This document shows positions 1 through 4,665 of a stretch of DNA of 8,113 nucleotides, piece by piece; the stretch's first letter is position 1; each line of letters opens with the position of its first letter. The notes below the pieces were generated by a model that ran no database searches, was not told the DNA's origin, and was given only the letters and a program-made list of their open reading frames with translations. Location: contig JABJQI010000162.1 in assembly GCA_018663485.1 (NCBI GenBank), positions 1-8,113 on the forward strand, given 5' to 3'. Source of the DNA: Opitutia bacterium (GTDB taxonomy: Bacteria; Verrucomicrobiota; Verrucomicrobiia; Opitutales; Coraliomargaritaceae). A program made the translations under genes and the position numbers.

Positions 1-51
1 ATACAATTGATTTACACAAAAATCACCGCTAAAAAATCAACTACATTAAAT

Positions 52-987
52 TCACAACACATGAAAAAGTGCTGCAGAAATCTCTGGTACATCTGTATTA
101 CATTCGGGATCAAAAACTGCTGCATCGAAAATTAAACCAACGCTCGCTCTCTTAACCTTAAAGCCAGTGGAGGATTGAACTTTACCACCATCGACTTCAG
201 ACAACACGATTTCTTTTACAATATACTGCCCCTGTACTTTCTGAAAGCTCCGAAGCGTGAAATCAGAACGCGGCTCACCATCCACACCAAATACTTCAAC
301 TCCAAGTAACCCATAATACATATCGTCTAGAGCGATCTGCACCCCTGAGATTCCATGTCGAGCAGACAGTGAACCCTCAGGTGGCTTCATGAGAAAAAGC
401 TGTCCGATGCGACTCAAGACATTCGCGGGTCCTTCGTAAGTATAATCATTCCAATAAATAAATGGCATCTGCAAATCAAAGGGGGTGTAGATCACACCAT
501 CAAAAATAGGCTTAAACAATGCCTCGTCTTCAATGCGTACGAATGGTTCAGCAGCGCAGTGGCGAATCCAGACTTCAGGCGAGACACCGTTTTGCACGAT
601 CAGCTCAATCGGAGGAACTTCAACCAGTTTGCCTCTCTTTACTCGCTCCGGATACAATTGAAAACGGTTAACAGGCCCACGCTCATTCCACGAACCAAAC
701 ATGACCCCATTATATCTGAAAGTTTGACTGCTATTCTTCGGTTTATGCTCCAACTGAAACTTGAAACAGAAATCACCACTCAAGCGTTGCGCTCGAAAAG
801 ACGCAATACGCTTAGCTCCCTCTTCTGCATCGATCTTCTCCATAATCGAAGGCCGCGGAGCACTGTCTCCGGCTCGCTGAGCATTAGAAATGCTGGGTAA
901 CCAGACATAGAAAAGGCCAGCTGCAGTAAAACCTAGAACAGCTGACCTTAGTCCAAGCAAAAATGTAGGTGTCTCTATTGAATGCAT
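52..987 (-). CDS. Exported LolA-like (outer-membrane lipoprotein-sorting-like) protein, function unknown
   Basis: Predicted 311-residue protein. A hydrophobic segment at about residues 10-30, followed by SISNA at 32-36, looks like a signal peptide with possible cleavage after A36, so the product is probably periplasmic. The rest is soluble, with alternating beta-type strands. The central PFIYWNDYTYEG stretch (from residue 175) followed by LMKPP, and the C-terminal pattern (DFTLRSF, then VKEIVLSE, ending at VFDPE), resemble the LolA-like 'outer membrane lipoprotein-sorting protein' family common in Verrucomicrobiota. That assignment is by eye and is not proof of lipoprotein transport. The ATG overlaps the secG stop by one base (TAATG), so translation is probably coupled to secG. 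The TGA stop is at 52-54, and I see no clear terminator in the 51 bases beyond it. It could instead be a clade-specific periplasmic protein with a similar fold. Confidence 0.75.
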   Translation of the reverse strand: MHSIETPTFLLGLRSAVLGFTAAGLFYVWLPSISNAQRAGDSAPRPSIMEKIDAEEGAKRIASFRAQRLSGDFCFKFQLEHKPKNSSQTFRYNGVMFGSWNERGPVNRFQLYPERVKRGKLVEVPPIELIVQNGVSPEVWIRHCAAEPFVRIEDEALFKPIFDGVIYTPFDLQMPFIYWNDYTYEGPANVLSRIGQLFLMKPPEGSLSARHGISGVQIALDDMYYGLLGVEVFGVDGEPRSDFTLRSFQKVQGQYIVKEIVLSEVDGGKVQSSTGFKVKRASVGLIFDAAVFDPECNTDVPEISAALFHVL

Positions 988-1478
988 TAATTTGAAGTCG
1001 GCACAGTCTCAACCGAGGACGCATCTGCGTCAACGACTGGGGCAACCACTTCAACGGACTCGACCAGCGCTTCAATTGTTACCGCGGAGTCATCAGCGAT
1101 TGCAACAACATCTTCAACCACAGTACCGGCCGTACCTTCAACGACTGATTCTTCAACCACAGTATCAGCCGCAGGGGCCATCTTCTCAGCGCTAATTAAC
1201 TCATCCGCACTGATTATCTGCGTACGATTCGATGCCTCAGATTGATACATAAGGAACAATCCCAATGCGACTAAGAAAAAAGCAATGATACCATAAATAG
1301 TACCTTTGGTTAGTATATTGCTCGTATCCGAACCAAATGCCGACTCAGCCGCACCGCCTCCAAGCGCCGCTCCCATACCTCCACTTTGGCTAGTGCGTTG
1401 CATCAAAACCAGCAGAATGACGAAAGCAGAAATAAGAATAAGAACTAGAGTGAAAAGGCTGATGAATAAGGCGCTCAT
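987..1478 (-). CDS. secG: Preprotein translocase subunit SecG
   Basis: SecG is the small auxiliary subunit of the SecYEG protein-conducting channel in the inner membrane, where it aids SecA-driven export. The 163-residue product has the family layout: TM1 at about 4-26, the conserved Gly/Ala-rich cytoplasmic loop (MQRTSQSGGMGAALGGG, then AAESAFG, residues 26-49), and TM2 at about 59-78. The usual SecG is only 75-110 residues. Here an acidic, Val/Ala/Thr-rich low-complexity tail (79-163) adds about 85 residues, including a 13-residue internal repeat (TVVEE and TVVED). The ATG start places TM1 immediately at the N-terminus as expected. No Shine-Dalgarno sequence precedes it, which is usual in this window. 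The stop overlaps the ATG of the downstream LolA-like gene (TAATG), implying a two-gene operon. Family assignment is firm; the role of the tail is unknown. Confidence 0.95.
   Translation of the reverse strand: MSALFISLFTLVLILISAFVILLVLMQRTSQSGGMGAALGGGAAESAFGSDTSNILTKGTIYGIIAFFLVALGLFLMYQSEASNRTQIISADELISAEKMAPAADTVVEESVVEGTAGTVVEDVVAIADDSAVTIEALVESVEVVAPVVDADASSVETVPTSN
1111..1164. repeat. In-frame 15-nt direct repeat in the secG tail
   Basis: The 15-mer TCTTCAACCACAGTA (plus strand) occurs exactly at 1111-1125 and 1150-1164. The offset of 39 bases is 13 codons, so the repeat keeps frame and yields the TVVEE and TVVED copies in the SecG tail. It suggests growth of the tail by slippage or local duplication. 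Confidence 0.85.
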
Positions 1479-1626
1479 TAAATATTGCAGATGAAAATTG
1501 GAAAAACTTCCCTAAATTGCCCAGTGCGCAACCGAGTTCAAGCGATAAATTCAATAGAAATGGCTCTAACCCCATAAAAGACACCAAATCTGAACGCGTC
1601 TCTTTCGATAATTGATCAATTTCGCT

Positions 1627-1632
1627 TTGACA
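1627..1632 (+). promoter_or_regulatory. Possible -35 box upstream of the small membrane protein gene
   Basis: A perfect TTGACA lies 33 bases before the ATG at 1665. No good -10 hexamer is found 16-18 bases downstream (TTCTGA is the best match), so this is only a half-supported promoter. If real, the transcript would be nearly leaderless. Confidence 0.2.
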
Positions 1633-1664
1633 GCCAGCCCTGACTACATTTCTGATGGAAGCAA

Positions 1665-1913
1665 ATGGAAAATGCACCCTACCAGAAACTACTCACCAAA
1701 GGCCACATCGCTGTTGGAGCGATTCTCACACTAGGAGTCTTCGTCCTAATGTCGTTTCTACTGCGCCCATTCACTTTTTCAACTGACCCGACAGTTGCAC
1801 AGCTACAGGCTTGCTTTACCGCGATCCCAATCAGTGCAACCTTCTGGTTTGCATGCCACATGTTCATGCTGGTCCTAGCCGATCAGCGTAAGCGCAACAA
1901 AAAAACTCAGTAG
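1665..1913 (+). CDS. Small two-helix membrane protein, function unknown
   Basis: I do not recognise this 82-residue protein. It has two clear hydrophobic segments, TM1 at about 14-33 (HIAVGAILTLGVFVLMSFLL) and TM2 at about 52-72 (TAIPISATFWFACHMFMLVL). They are joined by an 18-residue loop that contains one Cys (C50). Lysines before TM1 and the basic RKRNKK tail after TM2 predict both termini in the cytoplasm. The ATG at 1665 has GGAAG only three bases upstream, which is close for a ribosome binding site. The gene is divergent from secG (186 bases between starts) and is followed 22 bases later by a strong intrinsic terminator, which supports its being a genuine monocistronic unit. Coding evidence is the hydrophobicity pattern plus this terminator. 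A regulatory or accessory subunit of a membrane complex is possible but unsupported. Confidence 0.7.
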   Translation: MENAPYQKLLTKGHIAVGAILTLGVFVLMSFLLRPFTFSTDPTVAQLQACFTAIPISATFWFACHMFMLVLADQRKRNKKTQ

Positions 1914-1935
1914 TTAACAATATTTAATTTCAGAC

Positions 1936-1971
1936 AAGGCCGTATCCTACATTCAGGATGTGGCCTTTTTT
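1936..1971 (+). terminator. Intrinsic terminator after the small membrane protein gene
   Basis: A 13-bp stem (1936-1948 with 1955-1967, including two G-U wobbles) encloses a six-base loop ACATTC and runs into T6 (1966-1971). It is oriented for plus-strand transcription. The opposite strand lacks a T-tract after the stem, so it should not stop tatC transcripts coming from the right. Confidence 0.9.
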
Positions 1972-2065
1972 ATGTCTCAGCTCTTTACTGATGGCTGAGA
2001 AAGACACTGGTTGAGTGTTTCAGTGCTAGCCATGAGCATTAGTAGGAATTGTACCTCTGGAAGGA

Positions 2066-2081
2066 ACGACCTCCGCGTCGT
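2066..2081. repeat. Short GC-rich inverted repeat in the intergenic region
   Basis: ACGAC (2066-2070) and GTCGT (2077-2081) flank CTCCGC. This GC-rich palindromic patch stands out in an otherwise gene-free gap (1972-2202). It resembles the core of a dispersed intergenic repeat, but only this copy is visible here. Confidence 0.35.
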
Positions 2082-2177
2082 ACGCATTGGCACTAAACTA
2101 AGCAGTTGCAGCACGTCACTAAGGGGATTGTTGCCATCCAAGGCATATGGTGCGCGTCGATCGAATCAACAACGACA

Positions 2178-2202
2178 GTTAAAGTAGCTATAACTCTTTA
2201 AC
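2178..2202. repeat. AT-rich inverted repeat just beyond the tatC stop
   Basis: GTTAAAG (2178-2184) and CTTTAAC (2196-2202) form a perfect 7-bp stem around an 11-base loop, ending directly at the tatC stop codon. It has no T-tract on either side, so it is at best a weak 3'-end structure for tatC mRNA and not a proper intrinsic terminator. Confidence 0.4.
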
Positions 2203-3051
2203 CTAAAGCTCAGCTAATTCAGCAGCACCGCGTTTCTTCTCAATGTGCGAACCGACTAAGAGGGCTAGTTCGTAGAGCCCATATAGAATTCCCGTCGTCA
2301 ACGGCAGAGATAGAAAGTCACCGCCTGGCGTTAGCAGCGCCGCAAAAATCATTGTCCCGACAAAAACCGTCCGACGAATCGTCTTCAGCTTCGCAACTGC
2401 TAACACTTGTTTAAAGATCAAGATTACAATAATGAGGGGAAATTGAAAGATCGCGCCCGTCGCCAAGGAAAACCAGACGACCATGTTGTAATATTCCGAA
2501 GCGGCCAACAGCACCTGAAAACCCATCACTTGGTTAAACTTAACCGAGAAAGCCAGCGTGAGTGGCAGAATCGCATAAAATGCGACCGCAACCCCTGAAA
2601 GGAATAAAACAAATGCAGCGAAACAAGCAGGACGCACCACTTTGCGCTCTCGATGCGTCAACCCTGGAGCGATGAAGCATGCCATAAAATACAGAACAAA
2701 AGGCATCGATAGAACTAAGCCCCCCAACAATGCAATCTGAATAAAAACCGAAAAAACACCCATCGGCTTATAAGTAATCAACTTCTCTCCGACCAGCTCT
2801 GCCGAGCCATAAGCCTCAATTAAAGGCATTTGCAGAAATGCACCGATATGCGGCATTAGGCAACCAACGATCACAACACCGAGGAGGAACGCTAAAATAC
2901 TACGTCCAACCGTCCAACGAAAATCCTCCAAGTGCTCCAAGAAGGACATTCCATACTCCTTCGGATCTTCCTGCAACTCAGAGCCCCAATCAAACTCACC
3001 TTTGTCACCACTTGAAAAATCGTCTTCGTCACTGTTTGGATATTCCGTCAT
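2203..3051 (-). CDS. tatC: Twin-arginine translocase subunit TatC
   Basis: TatC is the inner-membrane receptor for twin-arginine signal peptides and, with TatA/TatB, exports folded proteins. The 282-residue reading shows family landmarks: HLEDFR at 40-45 (usual HLEELR), TM1 at about 50-68, KPMGVFSVFIQIALLGG (95-111), FIAPGLTHRERKVV (126-139) with E135 at the conserved signal-peptide-binding Glu position, the FQFP helix (202-205), ALLTPGGD (238-245) and YELALL (260-265). Polar positions differ from E. coli: D43 for E15, Q203 for E170, and TPGGD for TPPD. The first 34 residues are an acidic extension. An internal ATG at 2947-2949 (M35) has AAGGAG six bases upstream and would give 248 residues, the usual TatC length, so the true start is uncertain. 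No tatA/tatB is in the window. The gene is convergent with the small membrane protein gene. Confidence 0.96.
   Translation of the reverse strand: MTEYPNSDEDDFSSGDKGEFDWGSELQEDPKEYGMSFLEHLEDFRWTVGRSILAFLLGVVIVGCLMPHIGAFLQMPLIEAYGSAELVGEKLITYKPMGVFSVFIQIALLGGLVLSMPFVLYFMACFIAPGLTHRERKVVRPACFAAFVLFLSGVAVAFYAILPLTLAFSVKFNQVMGFQVLLAASEYYNMVVWFSLATGAIFQFPLIIVILIFKQVLAVAKLKTIRRTVFVGTMIFAALLTPGGDFLSLPLTTGILYGLYELALLVGSHIEKKRGAAELAEL
2956..2961 (-). promoter_or_regulatory. Shine-Dalgarno sequence for the internal tatC start (M35)
   Basis: On the minus strand AAGGAG is followed by TATGGA and then ATG (2949-2947), an ideal six-base spacing. It is the best ribosome binding site in the window, whereas the upstream ATG at 3051 has none. 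The same bases also encode Lys-Glu of the longer form, so a coincidence is possible. Confidence 0.5.
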
Positions 3052-3075
3052 AAATGTGACAAAATGTTCAATGAA

Positions 3076-3102
3076 ATCATAGTGTCACCGCAACACTGAA
3101 AA
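3076..3102 (-). promoter_or_regulatory. Possible tatC promoter
   Basis: Reading the minus strand, TATGAT (3081-3076) is a good -10 hexamer. TTTTCA (3102-3097) matches four of six -35 bases with a short 15-base spacer. A start of transcription near 3069 would leave about 18 bases before the upstream tatC ATG. Weak, by-eye evidence. Confidence 0.25.
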
Positions 3103-3126
3103 TGCGCCGAATAAATAAATTATTCA

Positions 3127-3249
3127 ATGAGACCAGCCACCGATCATTTAATACGTGAACAGGATCGCGAAATTCACTCGTCAAAAGATGTATGCTTGTT
3201 GGAGAAATTTAAAAGCAGTGTAGCTCGGCTCTTAACTCGAAACAATTAA
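3127..3249 (+). CDS. Possible 40-residue small protein or decayed gene start
   Basis: An ATG-initiated frame of 40 codons ends in TAA at 3247-3249. It reads MRPATDHLIREQDREIHSSK and continues with a Leu/Lys-rich segment (VCLLEKFKSSVARLLTRNN), a plausible amphipathic helix of natural composition. It has no Shine-Dalgarno sequence, but few genes here do. It resembles no family I know. It could be a small gene, the front of a decayed gene whose rear is at 3303-3431, or chance. Confidence 0.25.
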   Translation: MRPATDHLIREQDREIHSSKDVCLLEKFKSSVARLLTRNN

Positions 3250-3302
3250 GGTCGTTTATCATACCAGTTAAAAACTGACAAAAAATCACAGCGAGTAGCT
3301 GA

Positions 3303-3431
3303 GCGGAAATTAAGAGGACAAACAAATACAGCCACGACATTTTTCAACAAACTGATGACAACTCTAAACTCCGCGAACGTCTTCGCGATAAGGGTTGGCA
3401 AAAAGATCTGCGTTTACTGCGAGCATTGTGA
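3303..3431 (+). pseudogene. Possible decayed coding fragment (C-terminal piece)
   Basis: The frame after a TGA at 3300-3302 runs open to TGA at 3429-3431 with no ATG. Its end reads LRERLRDKGWQKDLRLLRAL, preceded by HDIFQQTDDNSK, with protein-like composition and a strongly amphipathic character. Phrases of this kind occur at the C-termini of some enzymes, including family 4 glycosyltransferases, but the resemblance is too short to assign. It lies in a different frame from the 3127-3249 piece, so if they were once one gene at least one frameshift separates them. Confidence 0.3.
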
Positions 3432-3531
3432 CGACACAGCAGTTTGATCTTACCACTCACCTCGTGGCAACACAGCCCTTCGATTCGTCGCAAATCTGAT
3501 TTAGATTCATCGTCAATAATAAGAAAAGGCT

Positions 3532-3665
3532 AAAGGAGGGACAGCGACTCGCCGCTACTTTGCAACAGCACATGATCCACTTAGGCCAGTCGCCTACACT
3601 CCTGTCAACGTGGGCGATTCGGCGACACTCCAATTTTGCTCGCTCAGGCAGGCCTCCTAGAGGCA
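3532..3665. repeat. GC-rich repeat-like intergenic element
   Basis: This block contains the palindrome GCGACTCGC (3544-3552), an imperfect 15-base direct repeat (AGTCGCCTACACTCC at 3588-3602 and ATTCGGCGACACTCC at 3617-3631, 12 of 15 identical, offset 29), and a hairpin GCCTC-CTA-GAGGC (3652-3664). Composition is clearly richer in GC than either flank. The combination suggests a dispersed non-coding repeat or a non-autonomous mobile remnant. Only one copy is in view, so repetitive status is an inference. Confidence 0.4.
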
Positions 3666-3671
3666 GCATTC

Positions 3672-3702
3672 GACGCAAAATGACGATGCGCCTTTTTGCG
3701 TC
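3672..3702. repeat. 9-bp perfect inverted repeat (hairpin)
   Basis: GACGCAAAA (3672-3680) and TTTTGCGTC (3694-3702) form a perfect 9-bp stem around a 13-base loop. The loop begins TGACG, which can alternatively pair with CGTCA at 3699-3703. No T-tract follows the stem on the plus strand, so it is not a simple terminator. It abuts the GC-rich repeat-like block. Confidence 0.7.
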
Positions 3703-3829
3703 ATCCGAAGATCAACAGGATACGTGAATCATTTATTTTCGCTTGCTGGAGAGCCGTTTGAATGACTACTTTAATTTCATTAAAAGATTGCAGAGCTAAC
3801 TCAGCAGGAAAGTCGCATCACTTTAAATT

Positions 3830-4648
3830 ATGGCAGACTACTACATCCGCACTCCCGACCACGAAGAATCTCGTGGCCCCTTCGATACGTCACAACTTTT
3901 GACCTTAGCTGAAGCGAGCCAAATTTCAGAGAACACGCTCTATTACGACGAAAGCAAAGAAGAATGGATCCCGATTGGGCTAAACCAGCAAATCAAGGCA
4001 GAGGTTTTTCCAAAAAACGAATCACTTACACTTAAAATCAATCCACCAGAAGAAGCATCAACACGAGTCGAACATAATACAGCTGAGCAAGGCGGCATCA
4101 AAGTCACTGACATGCTCGCAGCGGCGGAATGCGATTCGGAGGAGACGCGCCATTTGAAAAAGAAAGAAGGAAGCTTTCAAAAAGCCGCAGCACTCTCAAC
4201 CAACAGTCTCGGTCTGATGTTACTACTGTCGGCTGTCGCCCTAATCGCACCGCACTACTCGGCCATCTACGAAGCCCTCTCAGAGGGTAAAGTCAGCACG
4301 ATATTAAACTACCCATTTATGATTGTCGGTCTTTTTGATTTCATCATGGCGGCGCTCTTGATCCTCGCAGTCACTGAGGTCTATCCACTGCTGCGTGGGC
4401 GCGCCATGCTCACCCTTGGCTTTGGTATTTATGTCGGCTGGGCACTCGGTGACCCGATTATCTTAATCGCATCCACTGCGGCTGGGTTAGGAATTTTTTA
4501 CGCTACCATCGCGCAAACCCTCTCGACAATGCTCGTGGCTTTGACACTTGGCATTGGCGGTAACGCAACCCTCGCCTACTTAGCAATTATCGATCACTTC
4601 GCAGATTTTTTTGATCGTATGCATTTCGAGCTAGTACCGTTTGGATAA
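3830..4648 (+). CDS. GYF-domain multi-pass membrane protein, function unknown
   Basis: A 272-residue protein in three parts. Residues 3-50 match the GYF_2 pattern found in many bacterial membrane proteins: YYIRTPD, then GPFDTSQLLTLAEASQIS, then LYYDESKEEWIPI. GYF domains are known as peptide-binding adaptors. Residues 51-120 form a polar, charged linker, probably disordered, with an amphipathic patch VTDMLAAAECDSEETRHLKK (92-111). Residues about 123-257 contain roughly five hydrophobic helices, ending in a short polar tail. With the GYF domain cytoplasmic, five helices would put the C-terminus outside; helix count is by eye. No enzymatic motif is visible. The YihY/BrkB gene starts 17 bases after its stop, so the two are probably one transcript. 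The ATG at 3830 has no Shine-Dalgarno sequence but fits the start of the GYF domain exactly. Confidence 0.85.
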   Translation: MADYYIRTPDHEESRGPFDTSQLLTLAEASQISENTLYYDESKEEWIPIGLNQQIKAEVFPKNESLTLKINPPEEASTRVEHNTAEQGGIKVTDMLAAAECDSEETRHLKKKEGSFQKAAALSTNSLGLMLLLSAVALIAPHYSAIYEALSEGKVSTILNYPFMIVGLFDFIMAALLILAVTEVYPLLRGRAMLTLGFGIYVGWALGDPIILIASTAAGLGIFYATIAQTLSTMLVALTLGIGGNATLAYLAIIDHFADFFDRMHFELVPFG

Positions 4649-4665
4649 CACTAAAAGCTAATATT

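Larger units (their letters stand above)
3052..3829. other. 778-base gene-poor region between tatC and the GYF-domain gene
   Basis: No convincing intact gene is seen here. The left half (3052-3300) is AT-rich and would hold the tatC promoter. Plus-strand stretches at 3127-3249 and 3303-3431 read like short or decayed coding pieces. From about 3532 to 3665 the composition turns GC-rich, with palindromes and an imperfect direct repeat, followed by a hairpin at 3672-3702. The last 120 bases return to AT-rich and presumably hold the promoter of the GYF gene, though no clear hexamer pair was found. Confidence 0.6.

Noticed and set aside
1390..1677. Minus-strand 95-codon open frame upstream of and overlapping secG
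   Set aside because: It overlaps secG by 89 bases in another frame, has no ribosome binding site and no recognisable motif. Its tail (QPFHSSSYSYFCFRHSAG) is typical of an out-of-frame reading.
1975..2000. TCTCAGC/GCTGAGA hairpin just after the first terminator
   Set aside because: Seven-base stem with a 12-base loop and no T-tract. The preceding 13-bp hairpin already accounts for termination.
2032..2187. Plus-strand 51-codon open frame with an ATG
   Set aside because: It has low-complexity Ser/Arg-rich composition, no hydrophobic core or ribosome binding site, and runs through the palindromic patch at 2066-2081. Probably chance.
3265..3277. CAGTT-AAA-AACTG mini-palindrome
   Set aside because: Five-base stem in AT-rich DNA followed by an A-run, expected by chance and not terminator-like in either direction.
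3457..3678. Minus-strand 73-codon open frame, Cys- and Arg-rich
   Set aside because: It coincides with the GC-rich repeat-like block. Its composition (a CCC run, many Arg, no fold-like pattern) fits a spurious frame through repeat DNA better than a gene.
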